64,000 nucleotides of DNA from Deinandra increscens subsp. villosa (GCA_039602395.1 JBCNJP010000017.1:16958729-17022728); one strand, 5' to 3'; counted from the stretch's first letter, positions 1 to 11,129 are shown. Made by a program: numbers and translations. The notes: generated by a model not told the origin, from the letters alone.

Positions 1-883
1 TTAAGGATAAATATAAGGGATTGGTAAATATACCAATCCATCACACAAATATAAGGATAAAGAATGTGATGTGTGGTGTTTTTTAAAAGTCTTTATATAT
101 TATGAATAAATGTGTTTTATGTGTAAATTATAAAGATAAAGATAAGGAAGCTGCTGTGATGCTCTAAGAGTGTAACTTTTATTTTTGGATGGGGATGAAG
201 ATGAGAGCAACAACAACGGTGAAAGATCCAGAAGGGGATGAAGGAAGATACGATCTATAGGCTGAGATAAATAGGAGCAAAGATTAGGGGTTTTTGATCG
301 AGCGTTTTATTAGTTTGCAGCATGACGAAGGAGAGGAGGAACGGAGCAGAGCGATTTATGGTTTGCGATGGAGAATGGGAGTGGCTTCTATAATTGGGGT
401 TTTATTAGATTGAGTAAATCGACGAATATGGCCGGGTCGGATTCTAGTAAAAGATTCGCATGAAAAAATTCTGGTCCCAATGGCCCTCCACTTTGGGCGG
501 GAATTCTATCCAAGAATGGATGTGGACATGACATGTGGCATTTTTTGGGACAAGGGGGTGAGACTATCTTTTCTTTTATTATATAATATAAATATAAATA
601 TAGATATTATATAGTATAGATATATATTTCTCTTCAGAAAAAAATGGGTATTTATATGAAATAATGTATGTATTACTTTTGTTGTAGAAATTTGTTATGT
701 CGACACTCATAAATAAAGAACAGATTTGTAGAATGGAAAATATGAATGCCTTACAGTGACTTTATTGATGGAGTTAAAAGTTTCATAAAGTTTACCTATT
801 CCAATGAAAGGTATGTTAAAAGGAAAAGATAACTGCTTTATAAAAGTCTCTGGTATTAGATTTCCTTGTTCTATATGTCAAAA
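1..883. other. Unassigned intergenic sequence
   Basis: AT-rich sequence with no reading frame I recognise. Bases 190-430 are more G/A-rich and could be the edge of a gene or an old transposon, but no protein motif is visible on either strand. The right border is the T tract at 884-897, which is the poly(A) tail of the minus-strand LINE. Confidence 0.5.
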
Positions 884-2943
884 TTTTTTTTTTTTTTGAA
901 CGCCGGATAATATTAAGACTAGCAAGAAGCTAGAAAATATTACAAGGAGAAAGAAAAATTACACCAAGACGGCCAATCTAACAACGAGTTTTTTCCCCTA
1001 ATTTTGACCCAATGAAAGGACCAAAGTTTGATATCACCGATGATTTCGTCTAAACGATTCAAGTGGTTGTTGAAATGCTTGTTGTTCCTAGCTTTCCAAA
1101 TAAACCAAAGGGTGGTGACCACAATACAATGGATTGAGCGGTTCAAATTTTTTGAGAAACCCCACGAGTTGTGCATCAAAATGATATCCTTAACGGAAGA
1201 CGGAAGAGTAGGGGAGATCTTGCACCATTGGAAAATTATAGACCAAATCGTTTGAGCCCAGGGACATCTAAGAAGAAGATGATCCGACGTTTCCGGGACC
1301 AAATTGCATTCACCACACGTCGTCATTAAGTTAAGACCTCTAAAGGAGAGGTTTACCTTCGAAGCAATTTTATCCAAGCCGGCGCGCCAAGCAAAGGCGT
1401 TTAACTTGATCGGTAGCCAATTGTACCAAGGAAAACCGAAGTCGGAAGTACCAAGAAGAATGAGTTCCGCATTGTCGCGCACCGTCTTGACCGAAAAATC
1501 ATTGCGAGTACCTGTGTCCCATCCCCCAAAATCCCTAGAGTTTGAACAATTGAAGGAAGACAAGAGAGTTTCAAATGGTGTAGGGCATCAGCGGCCAGTG
1601 AAGGAAGAAGGGCTCCAGTCCAAGCCCAACGAAAGAGGGAAGAATTGGCCAAAGGCAATCTTGCCTCCACAGTGGCCCATTTATCCAATTCAAGCCAAAA
1701 TAAAAGAGGATACTTATCCTTTAGTGGGCCAAGACCAGTCCAATTGTCAATCCAAAAGAACACCGAGGATCCCGATCCCACCCAACAACGAATTTTATTT
1801 TCCCCATCAATACCCAAAGCCTTTAAGTCGGAGCAAGCTTTAACAATGTTTTTCCACGGACCAACGATAGAGCTTTTGCAAAGAGAGGCGTCCCATTTGC
1901 GGCTAGAGAAGTGGATAGCCTTTACAACCTTCACCCAAAGTTTAGAGCCCTCGGCTTTAAACTTAAAGAACCATTTTAGAAGCAACCCAAGATTCATGGC
2001 AAGAATAGACCCAAACCCCATCCCCCCCATTTTTTTAGAAGCACACATAAGAACCCAAGTCACCCAAGAAATTTTTTTATCTCCTCCCCAACAAAATTTA
2101 CGACGGAGCGATTCCATAGACCGAATAGAACTCAAAGGGGCCCGAAAGAGAGAGAGATAGTAAATGGGAAGAGCGCCAAGGACCGATTTTATGAGAGTGG
2201 AACGACCCCCAAAAGAAAGAGACTTTTCTTTCCAAGTCGAGAGTCTCTTTTTGATTTTTTTAATGATCACCTCCCAATTATGAATACGGTTCATGTTAGA
2301 GCCAATGGGGATTCCCAAATGAGAAAAGGGGAAGCACCCGGTTTGACAATGCAAGGTGGAAGCTAAGGAGGAGAGACGATGATAATCCAAACCGACCCCA
2401 TAAAGTTTACTTTTGTTGAGATTGATGGATAAACCGGAAGCAAGGTTGAACCGACGGAGCACCAAAGCGAGATTGGAAAGGGAAGTAACGGAGGTGTCAC
2501 TAAGAAAAATCGCATCGTCAGCAAAAAATAGGTGAGAAAGATTGGGGTCGTTATTAGGAAGTTGGATGCCTTTGATGAGATTCAACGCTTTGGCTTTAGT
2601 TAAGAGCACGTGCAAGGCCTCCATGACAATGATGAAGAGGAAAGGCGAGAGAGGATCGCCTTGACGAAGACCCCGGGAAAAGGAGAATTCTTTAGAGGGG
2701 GATCCATTGATGAGGATCGAAGATCTACCGGACATCAAGCAACCTTTGATCCAATTACACCATAAGGACGGGAATCCCATAATCCCCATGATGTCGATGA
2801 GAAAGTTCCAATTGACCGAGTCAAAAGCTTTGGCAAAATCGATTTTAAAGAAGCAAGCCTCGCCATGAATGTGTTTTAGCCAAGCGAGCGTTTCATTAAG
2901 GATGAGAGGGCCTTCGAGGATTTGGCGGTCCTTGACAAAGGCA
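884..2943 (-). mobile_element. 5'-truncated LINE (non-LTR retrotransposon)
   Basis: Read on the minus strand, this segment carries a reverse transcriptase, a C-terminal zinc-binding domain, a short 3' UTR and then a poly(A) tail, seen as 14 T at 884-897 on the plus strand. The coding frame is open right up to about 2943, where it stops abruptly in the middle of the RT domain at the residues AFVKDRQILEG. A break there is the usual result of incomplete target-primed reverse transcription. No clear target-site duplication is visible, so the event is old or the 5' junction was rearranged. Confidence 0.88.
940..2943 (-). pseudogene. LINE reverse transcriptase with zinc-binding domain, frameshifted
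   Basis: Two overlapping minus-strand frames together make one plant LINE ORF2 C-terminal half. The first, from about 2943 to 1401, has the RT catalytic motif A (DFAKAFDSV, 2814-2840), the GLRQGDPLSPFLF motif and the catalytic FFADDAIFLSD box (Asp pair at 2514-2520). The second, ending at 940, has the zf-RVT type domain: PIKLNAFAWR followed by Cys-x2-Cys, His and Cys residues near 1253-1319. The switch from one frame to the other falls near 1565, so a small indel broke the gene. The endonuclease and the N-terminal part of RT are absent. It cannot encode a working protein. Plus-strand reading frames across this interval are shadows. Confidence 0.88.
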
Positions 2944-5159
2944 AATTACAAAGAGAGAATAGAAGTGAAGGTTCATTTGTATATATATATATACACTTTA
3001 ATGCCTGATTATTACATGTGCTGAAACCACGGTGAGCGAAGGCATTATACGAATAAGAGGTGATGTTTACTACTGCAGTGGGATGGTAACAGATAAACAA
3101 GTTATATAGGGAGAAGCGAGTAGAAAGAAGAAATTAATCACTAAGCTTTTTTTTTCTCCTTTATTTTTTTTAACAGCAAACATCGTTAATATCCGGTTAT
3201 TCAAGGGTTACATCTGACCAACATAAATTAATCGGTACCTTAGTTAGGGATATTTGACAAGTTACATGCTGAGGAAACTTTATGACTAGATCGAGTAATT
3301 ATTGGAATTAATCATGAAATGTATCGACTTAAGGCATGGGGTCGCTCGAACCATATGATTTTTTTTTTATAGTGTGATATGTACGATTCAATCCTAACCG
3401 ACCTCAAGAAATTTTAACACCGACCCACATGAAATTTTGATCAGATCGACACAAAGTAAAATTAATTTAAAGTTTTAAAGTCTACACTGATAAATTAAAT
3501 AAGAATTCAAATTAGTAAGTCGGTTACTTAATTAATTCTTAATTGTTATAAACAAAACCCAATTATCCAAATAATCAATAACTATAATAATATTTTATGT
3601 CCATATCTATATTTAGCCCAATTAATAAATTAATTAAACTCAGTTACTCAAAATATTTTAAGCTCATGTTTAGAATTTAGCCTAACGATAAGTTTATTAA
3701 AAAATTCGTACAATTATATTAGCGAAAATGTCAAAAAAAAAAAGAAACGTACAAATTAAAAAAATTCCCGACTTTATTGTTCATGTTTTGTCTTGTCCTA
3801 AAAAAAATAATGCGATCATCTCCTTTATCTCACTCGGCTATTACCATCAAGATCATTCTTGCTATCAGAGCAAATTGAACATACCACTAACTGAAATCTT
3901 TGTTGATGTCGACGCTGCCTCTCTTATTAGATTTTAAAGAGCCTAAGTGTTTTGTTTATGTATCTCTATTTAAAATTTACTTTATTATTTTAGATAACTA
4001 GAATAATTGCTAAATTTTTTATTGTTAGAGTATTGGTTATTTGCCGAAATACTAGATTATTGATTGAATATTTTATTAATTTTATATTAGTTTTTCGGTT
4101 AATTACTTGATTTGGGTTTGATTTTGTTAATGTGACTCGACCCAACCCGAATAGTAGCGAGAAAAAATTAATATTTTAGTAATAAATAATCGACACTTTA
4201 AAATTTCCGAAACCCATAAAAAGAATTACTGGGTTCGCCACTGATATTCGAGATGGTGCATATAATCAACTTCTTCCACTAAGGGTGGAGGGGGTAGAAC
4301 TCAGCTTCACCTTAGGCTTTCACGGGTAGCGTGGTTAAACCGTCGCCAAACCCTCGACTTCTCTCTTCGATTAGCTTTTGCGACTACATGTTGGAAAATT
4401 CGGTAATCAACATTGAATAATACTCAGATAAATCTGAAATCGTGTATAACACTTTTAGATTGAAATATTTTGCTTGTACCCAAACTTTCAATCGGATAAG
4501 ATCAAACTTGTGATTCAAGATTGTGTTATGGATTTCGAATTGCTGTGTGAAAACGTATAGAACAAAATGAAGTCGAACTTTCAAAGGGGTGTCTAATGAT
4601 AATTGCAATAGCACTTATCATGAATTCGAATTTTGAACATTTACACATCTGGTCCTTTCGCTTTAAATAATGATAGCTCGACACCAACCAGGGACTCCGC
4701 CCCTTTTACGCCACTTCTATCGAAGACGCTACCTCCGAACCACCCCCCCCCCCCCTCTATCGAAGGCGCTGCCGCCGAACCACCCACCCCTCCCCCCCCC
4801 CCCCCCCCGCGAAGGGGGCCCTGTTCCTTGGATCCACCGTTAGTTCCAACGACATTCAAACAAGCTTGCGTTCTTATTTAAATGTCATAAGCAATCACAA
4901 GTTACACTAATATATCCAACGCTACATATAGACATGTAAATTAAATTAAAATGAAGTTTGTTTATGGTTCTTTCCTTTCTTCTCAAAATAAAAGACTAAC
5001 CATGTAGATTGCAGGTAACCATTAATTGTGCGGACTTACTTTACATATTTTGTATTCTGTTATTAAAATAATATACACAAATGTAAGGTCATTAAACCCT
5101 TGGACATGCTTTTAATCTAAGGAAAGTTTATACGAGAAATGGCGGTTCTACTTAGAAAA
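2944..5159. other. Unassigned intergenic sequence
   Basis: No protein family is recognised here. It holds a short AT microsatellite near 2981-2993, AT-rich filler, and a C-rich patch at 4670-4840 listed separately. A small frame at 3728-3937 begins in an A-run and has no recognisable domain, so I do not call it a gene. Confidence 0.45.
4743..4808. repeat. Two poly-C tracts within a short tandem duplication
   Basis: A run of 13 C (4743-4755) and a run of 17 C (4792-4808) sit at the ends of two related units, each with CTATCGAAG, GCTGCCGCCGAACCACC or a variant. Outside this patch the local sequence is AT-rich. The complementary strand has long G runs that could fold into quadruplexes. Apparent Pro-rich or Gly-rich frames here are products of the homopolymers and are not treated as genes. 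Confidence 0.8.
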
Positions 5160-5206
5160 TATATTTTGTAAAATGATCTTCGCATTCATATGTTTTCTAT
5201 AAATAA
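5160..5206. repeat. 47-bp direct repeat, copy 1 (interrupted at its right end)
   Basis: This 47-bp stretch matches 7441-7487 at 44 of 47 positions. Copy 1 ends in A and is followed at once by the Helitron-like terminus CTAGG. Copy 2 ends in A and is followed by T, so it looks like the same site without the insertion. Confidence 0.7.
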
Positions 5207-5245
5207 CTAGGTTAGTAACCCGTGTATTCGTGTAATACACGGGTT
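5207..5245 (-). mobile_element. Helitron-like 3' terminus (hairpin plus CTAG)
   Basis: Read on the minus strand, a perfect 12-bp hairpin (arms at 5217-5228 and 5234-5245, loop of 5) is followed after six bases by CTAG and then T. A terminal hairpin followed by CTRR, inserted between A and T, is the known signature of a Helitron 3' end. The element would extend rightwards. Its 5' TC end was not found, and no RepHel protein is visible before the MULE at 5475, so it is a fragment or a non-autonomous copy. Confidence 0.55.
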
Positions 5246-5760
5246 GAATATTAGGTTTATAAGATGAGATCAATACACAAGAAAAATAAATTTGATGAGA
5301 AGTTTGAAAATTATGAATGACATAATTCATTTTAAATTTTAGCTATGCTAAAACAATGTTGATGCTAAAACAATATTGAGTTCGTTCAAATTTAAGAGCT
5401 ATGGCAATATGAATTTTGTTTATCAAGTAATAAATCCAGTAATTACAGTAATCATGTTTGACCGATTTAATATTGGAAAATTGGATTTTAATAATACAAG
5501 TTTTATCTAGTTGGCGGATAATAATACGAGTTTTAAAATTTACTCACAATAATACGAGTTTTGTAGATGTTGGATTTTAATGATACACCGTTAGTTTTTT
5601 ACTAACGGTGTTAGTGGGTTGCTGACGTGTCATCTAATGAGGGACTGTTTTTGTAATTTATTAAAATGGAGAGACCTTTTGAGTTTTTTTATTTCTTAAA
5701 GGTAACTTTTTAGAAATTTAAAACCTTTTATAATAAAATCTTATAAGAAAAAGGGGAAGA

Positions 5761-5853
5761 CCAAATCCGACGACCAAATTCTGGCGACCAAATCCGACGA
5801 CCAAATTCTGGCGACCAAATCCGGCAACCAAATCCGACGACCAAATCCGACGA
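5761..5853. repeat. Tandem array of 13-14 bp units inside the MULE
   Basis: Seven consecutive units of CCAAATCCGACGA or CCAAATTCTGGCGA follow each other, with the two variants alternating at the left end. The array lies just inside the left TIR of the MULE, where subterminal repeats are often found. Confidence 0.8.
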
Positions 5854-6018
5854 CCTTTCTCCGGCCAATCAACCGTACCAACGGACTCCAGAACACGATT
5901 TCGTTATCCCGCTCGAATAGAGGTAGTCATTGTTAATTAGGGCACGAAAGGGTTTGGAGACGGATCAGAATCAGAATCGGCGAGTACATCCGGCGGCAGT
6001 AGAAGTGGCAAATGGGCA

Positions 6019-6315
6019 GTGACTGCGGTTCCCGATTGGAGATTGGTGCAGATTTCTTTGACGTCGTTTCCGGGACCCGGGTTCGGCATCGACGGCGTCC
6101 TTGCCGCCTTACTGTTCACCAAAGGGGGAAGAACGCTCGACCGCTGTTCAACCATTGACCAGCCCGTCCAATTCGATTCCGAAAATAAGGTTCGATTTCT
6201 GTCAAATTCTTGTAAGGCATTGGCTACCACCGGAATTGATAATCGGAGATACTGGAACTTTATCACCATCGATGAATCAAAGTTATTTTCTTCAATGATT
6301 TTGTTGTTTTTATAA
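6019..6315 (+). pseudogene. Gene-like segment captured inside the MULE
   Basis: This open stretch lies between the MULE TIRs and is richer in G and C than its surroundings. The readable peptide contains FLSNSCKALATTGIDNRRYW followed by NFITIDESKLF. That arrangement faintly recalls the phloem-protein-2-like domain (a hydrophobic strand, then a Tyr-Trp pair, then an ESxxF-like end). The match is from memory and weak, and the opposite strand is also open (5937-6320). There is no start in a good context, no full domain and no splice structure, so I treat it as a captured fragment. Confidence 0.3.
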
Positions 6316-6703
6316 GGCATTGACTATCACTGGAATTTTATCACCGGAATTGATGATTGAGGCTCACGAAAAAATCTAACCGTCGGGGGTTCTAACCACA
6401 GGGTGTTCACGACGGCGGGGGAGGGGGTCGACCTCCTCCTTCTTTTTTTTAACCTTTATAGAAATTAGAAATCAAGTTTATAGGTATTGCAAAATTAATC
6501 CCTTCGTTATAATAATTGTTAAAAAGAATACATTATATGCCACGCAGGCAAACCACTAACACCGTTAGTAAAAAACTAACGGTGTATCATTAGGATCCAA
6601 CACCTACTAAACTCGTATTATTGTGAGAAAATTTCAAACTCGTATTATTATCCGCCAACTAGGTAAAACTTGTATTATTAAAATCCAATTTTCCTTTAAT
6701 ATT

Positions 6704-7560
6704 TTATTTTTGACGGTGGTGCAGTGTAGGATAGATAGTTAACTTTTTATCGACCAATATTGCCATGTTTCAAATCTGGGTTTATAAAGTAGTAGGACCG
6801 CTGACACGATCATTTTAATTGTTATAGCATATCAAATAGTTATCTTATGGTTGCTATATTTAAAATAAAGGATTTGTTGACTATTATAATAACTATTTGT
6901 ATGATGAATATTTTTAAAAAAAGAATAAACAAAAATACAATATTATGAACTTAAAAATGACACTTTCTTAGATAATTAAAATATTAATCATAAATAGATT
7001 AATAAATATGTGTATAAATATAAAAAGCAAAAAGAACATTATAAAGAAATCAAGAAAACCTAATCAAAATAAAATTAAGCAGCATAACAATATCCAAATG
7101 TAAATTGTTATAACGATTATTATTCACATGAAGGATAATTATTTTTATTGACTTTGTATAAATATTAATTTGTTAATTTGTTAATTTGTTATCATGAAAT
7201 AAATTATTTAATTTTGTATTAAATGTAATTTTGAATTCTACATTTGAAATTTTTTTGTATTAAATATAATGTTGAATTATATTTTTGGAATGTAGTAATA
7301 ATTGACATTCCTTATCTTTTATATTCATTGTGATATTGACAAGTGGGATGATGACGTGGATAATGATGTGGAGGCCCTAGAAAGATGACATTTGGACACC
7401 ACTTTATTGCTTTATTAGAATGAAAGATATAATGTGAAAATATATTTTGTCAAATGATTTTCGCATTCATATGTCTTCTATAAATAATCATGGAAAGTGG
7501 TTGTACAATATCTTTCTATAAAAATATAGTATACGGAAATATCAATAGGGTCTATTATAC
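6704..7560. other. Unassigned AT-rich sequence
   Basis: Very AT-rich, no protein motif. The segment 7320-7490 ends with the second copy of the 47-bp repeat and may be part of the same Helitron-like family as the terminus at 5207. Confidence 0.4.
7441..7487. repeat. 47-bp direct repeat, copy 2 (uninterrupted A|T site)
   Basis: Matches 5160-5206 at 44 of 47 bases and continues with T at 7488. It shows what the insertion site of the Helitron-like end at 5207 probably looked like before insertion. Confidence 0.7.
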
Positions 7561-8110
7561 CCCCGCAGTCGAAATGGGAGGTTCACAGACATAGAGACTG
7601 GATTGAAAATCCTCGAAGAGCACTCAAGGTAGGCCTCTGGTAAACGTATCAGCGATTTGGAGCCGAGATGAAACACAAAGCACCCGTATTAGGCCTTTGG
7701 CGAATTTTTCCCGAACAAAATGAATATCCATTTCGATATGTTTAGTGCATTGATGCTCGATCGGATTCTCTGATAAGTGTATAGCACTAACATTTTCACA
7801 AGAGACAATAAATGCATGGTTGAGAGGATGATAGAGCTCAAGCAGAAGGTTCCTGAGCTAGTATAATTCAGACACACCATTGGTAACCTCCTGAGCTAGT
7901 ATAATTCAGACACACCATTGGTAACCTCCCGAGCTAGTATAATTCAGACACACCATTGGTAACCTCCTGATTTTCTGCCTAAGCGCTTGATCGGAAAAAG
8001 TTTGTCTAGCGTTGGAGGACCATGATAAGAGGTAACGCTGTAACCGGATGTGGAGCGTCGGGTGTCTGGATAACCAGCCCAATCGGCATCTGATGCGTAG
8101 ATTGAGGTCT
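7560..8110 (-). pseudogene. Copia RNase H remnant
   Basis: On the minus strand the degraded translation shows the copia RNase H signature: SDADWAGYPDTRRSTSGY near 8060-8100, then LRNLLLELYHPL near 7830-7860, and finally TKHIEMDIHFVREKFAKG with IADTFTRGLP near 7630-7760. Frame breaks and stops lie between the pieces. The middle of the domain is disturbed by a three-copy 38-bp tandem repeat. No LTR was identified next to it. Confidence 0.85.
7852..7965. repeat. 38-bp tandem repeat, three copies
   Basis: Three back-to-back copies start at 7852, 7890 and 7928, each carrying GAGCTAGTATAATTCAGACA and nearly identical. The unit is itself copia RNase H coding sequence (around GVSELY-LRNLL on the minus strand), so this is a local expansion inside the dead gene. 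Confidence 0.92.
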
Positions 8111-9921
8111 ATAAAAATGATTCAAGTTTTAAAAGGGTAATTACTAGGTGACCAAACTACACACTCGGGCAAGTGTACCCTTCGTATGTAGCACAGTATT
8201 AGCAAGTACCGGATGTCAATCCAAGGACGCGTGTTCAAACTCCCGAAAATAAATCTTTATTAATATTTAACCGAAAATAAAAAATGTTGATTTTTTTCTT
8301 TTTAATTAAATGGACTAAAATACTTAAGACGACTAAAAGAAATATAATACTACGGCGTGGAAGAAAAATAAGAAAACGGCTAGAAAACAACGGACGAACG
8401 AGTAAAACTCAAATATAGGGAAGCAACCACCTAAGTAAGGAATCCTATTGGATGACTCAACTATCTTCAGGAATGACTAATTTTATGACACCGGGTCTAA
8501 AGATGGAACACTAAGAAATCACCAAGTCATGCTAGATCTCCGCTAGGTCTCACTAACACATCTAAATGATCCTAAGAGTCGTGTAAAGCTCACCGGGATA
8601 AAAGAATGGATCTCCTGTCGGTCTCACCAAACTTAGAATGCTAAAGTACTCTAATGATGTATCTCCTCTCGGTCTCAACAATCACAATGCACGTAAAAAA
8701 CTGTCCTCGACAATCCTAGATGCATAGGAGTAAAAATGTCAAACTTGATCTATAACTTAGAATCACAAGGTAATCACTATGAAAAGGCTAAAATTCACTC
8801 TCGCACAACCCTAATCCTAATCACTAATAACCCAAGATGAAACTAACAACCTATCTCCTCTCGGTCTCAAGGTTGGCTGAACACTAATTTAAACCAACAA
8901 TCACGCTTATTCCTATGATTAACTATTTCTAGCTTAACCACTTAAAGATCACTAACACCAAGTCCGCGACCTAAACATATAATTCTATTCGATAAATACA
9001 AAATAAATCAAGTAGAATTATAAGAGGATTATAGCATGCTCATCAACCATATAAGTAGTACTCATATACATCATAGATCAATATTTAACAAATTCTTGAC
9101 AATAGCATTAGCCACAAGATTAGACAAACCTAAAAATAATCAAGTCATACCAATATTCAATCCAAACTTAGATGGTGTAAAGGTTTAGCTACTCATAATA
9201 TTCAAGAACACAAAATTCATACTAATAAAATTCATAAACATCATGTTCATAAAAGTATAGAACTAGAAAAAAATAATGTTTAAGAATCAAAATACTAAAC
9301 CGAATGCTCCCTGTGAATGCAAATATTGCTTCTTCTATTCGTAGGGTTCTCTGTGAATTCCTTTTTCTCTTGCCTATTGCTGCCGTCCGTAGTCCCTTTC
9401 TTTTTCTCTTTGAATGTTTTTTTTTCTCCTCTTGCGTCTGCCGTATATCACCAGCCGTCCGAAAAGTTCCTCCTCCATTTACCTAATGTTCCTTTTTTAT
9501 TTATTGTTGTGAGTCTTGTTTCCCACGTCACTGGCTTTAACCGACTCAGCCCAATATTGCAGCCCACAAATTCAATTTGTTTTGTTTTGATCTCCACATC
9601 AAAGTTCACGTGAACTTGCAATTGCTTATGTCATCTTTTATTTTTACTTTTTTTTTTCTTTTTCTTTTAAAAATCAAAACAATAAATAGTAATCAACAAC
9701 CTCGACTGTAGCTCAAATGCATCGTTTTAGCTCATCATCTCTTGAAATGTTTCAGCCTGCATCTTATGTTGCAGTTAATTGTACTGAATTAGCTCGTTTC
9801 TACTCAGGGTCTTCTAAAACACCTGAAATTCAAATGTAAACAATTTAGGAGTAATATTAAATGAAAAATATATCAAATACTTTTAAAAGTGTAAGAAATA
9901 TTTGAGTAAAAGATGTATAAA
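8111..9921. other. Unassigned repeat-like sequence
   Basis: No coding domain is visible. Four copies of a motif like ATCTCCTCTCGGTCTCA occur near 8537, 8610, 8660 and 8850. The segment 8140-8270 (CACTCGGGCAAGTGTACCC and following) resembles non-coding parts of plant LTR retrotransposons in general style, but I cannot assign it. A T/C-rich stretch at 9304-9613 gives hydrophobic frames in two phases that look like low-complexity artefacts. Confidence 0.4.
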
Positions 9922-10625
9922 TTAAGGTACATCAGCATCAGTGTAGGAGGTAAGTGTGGTGACCAATGACTTGGTAATATAGAGCCCATGAGAAATTGTA
10001 CCTTGAACATACCAATTGATGCGTTTAAGAGCATTTAGATGATCCGTTCTTGGTGTATGCGTGTGGCGACATATGTATTGAATGGCATATGTAAGGTCGG
10101 GTCTTGTGAAATTTAAGTATTGTAGCACACCTGCTTGGGTACGATATTGAGATGGGTCTTCGAGAGGTGTACCAGAACATTCACTAAGCTTTGCATTTGT
10201 GTCAATGGGAGTTAGAGAAGTCCGTTTGTGTAACGATTTTGATGGCATATTGTTGGTATGAGAGGAATAAAGTATCAGTTGTGCGTTGAACAACTATCCC
10301 CAAAAAAATATTGTAGTTTGCCCGGCCAAACCATTCCTAGCAAATTCATTCCCAAGACTTGTCATAAGTTTCTGCTGAAGATAGTCGCACTTGCTATAGT
10401 ATACTCAGGGAAGTTAGGGTACTGTATCAGTTGTGCGTTGAACAACTATCCCCAAAAAAATATTGTAGTTTGCCCGGCCAAACCTTTCCTAGCAAATTCA
10501 TTCCCAAGACTTGTCATAAGTTTCTGCTGAAGATAGTCGCACTTGCTATAGTATACTCAGGGAAGTTAGGGTACTGTAAGGTTGATGCACAAATACTGTT
10601 TTTTCTAAGTTCCCGTGAAATCTAG
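9922..10625 (-). pseudogene. Copia reverse transcriptase C-terminal remnant
   Basis: On the minus strand, residues such as DPSQYRTQAGVLQYLNFTRP and DLTYAIQYICRHTHTPRTDH, then LNALKRINWYVQGTISHGLY and SYTDAD, match the region linking RT to RNase H in copia polyproteins. Upstream, 10273-10576 on the same strand still reads SLGNEFA and other RT-like residues, but it is tandemly duplicated and frameshifted. The frame ends just after the first RNase H Asp at about 9922. The rest of the element is missing. Confidence 0.8.
10273..10576. repeat. 152-bp tandem duplication, two copies
   Basis: 10273-10424 is repeated immediately at 10425-10576 with almost no difference (for example CCATTCC versus CCTTTCC). 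The unit is decayed copia RT sequence. The high identity says the duplication is younger than the decay of the gene. Confidence 0.95.
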
Positions 10626-11129
10626 AATTAGTGTGGTAGAATTTTGTGGTTCATTAGGTGTTCATGTCCGCAAGTCACGTGGGCAAGATATCTTTTTTGA
10701 CATCTTTGACTTAGAAATCTATTTTTTTACAAGAGCTTACCAAAGGCTTGGAGTCTTATCCATTTAAACTAGACAAGCCTTTATTCTCATACAAATGTGG
10801 GACAAGATTCAGTTCAGTTCTAAACTTGTATTAACCAATCAACTTATTAACCAATCAACTTTGAGATTTGAGATCTCATTCACCTTATTGAAATTACACA
10901 TTTTTCCAACAATAACTAGTACTTGATCTTGATTTTCAGCTTCCTTCGAAGCTTATCTCCATACATTTTTTCTTCGCTCAGAGTTATTTCAAAGCAAGTT
11001 CCGGTGCATAACAAATATATGTATCAGTGGCAACGCTTCTACTATATAAAATGAAGGATGATTGGTTGAAGAAGTTAGCACAATATTAAACGAGTGCGCA
11101 TTCTATAGATACAACTCATATAAGGGTTT
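10577..11129. other. Unassigned sequence left of the copia insertion
   Basis: No gene recognised. This is the left flank of the copia element at 11135. The same ancestral locus should continue at 15761 on the other side, next to the CASP pseudogene. Confidence 0.4.

Larger units (their letters stand above)
5475..6694. mobile_element. Mutator-like element (MULE) with ~160-bp TIRs and 9-bp TSD
   Basis: The ends are inverted repeats: GGAAAATTGGATTTTAATAA opens at 5475, and its complement closes at 6694. The inverted match runs about 160 bp (5475-5636 versus 6534-6694) at roughly 90 percent identity by eye. The 9 bases TTTAATATT flank both ends (5466-5474 and 6695-6703), the target-duplication length typical of Mutator elements. 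The motif ATAATACGAGTT recurs inside each TIR. No transposase is present. The interior is less AT-rich and gene-like, so this looks like a Pack-MULE-type non-autonomous element. Confidence 0.85.

Noticed and set aside
1028..2160. Plus-strand open frames over the LINE
   Set aside because: They lie opposite a clear minus-strand reverse transcriptase and zinc-binding domain and carry no motif of their own.
4633..4881. Pro-rich frame (plus) and Gly-rich frame (minus)
   Set aside because: Both are made largely by the poly-C tracts; there is no domain and no conserved start.
7852..7965. CRISPR-like array (three regular repeats)
   Set aside because: The repeats are directly adjacent without spacers, and the sequence is copia RNase H in a plant genome.
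9304..9613. Hydrophobic Phe/Leu-rich frames that look like membrane proteins
   Set aside because: T/C-rich low-complexity DNA gives such frames in two phases at once; no family motif.
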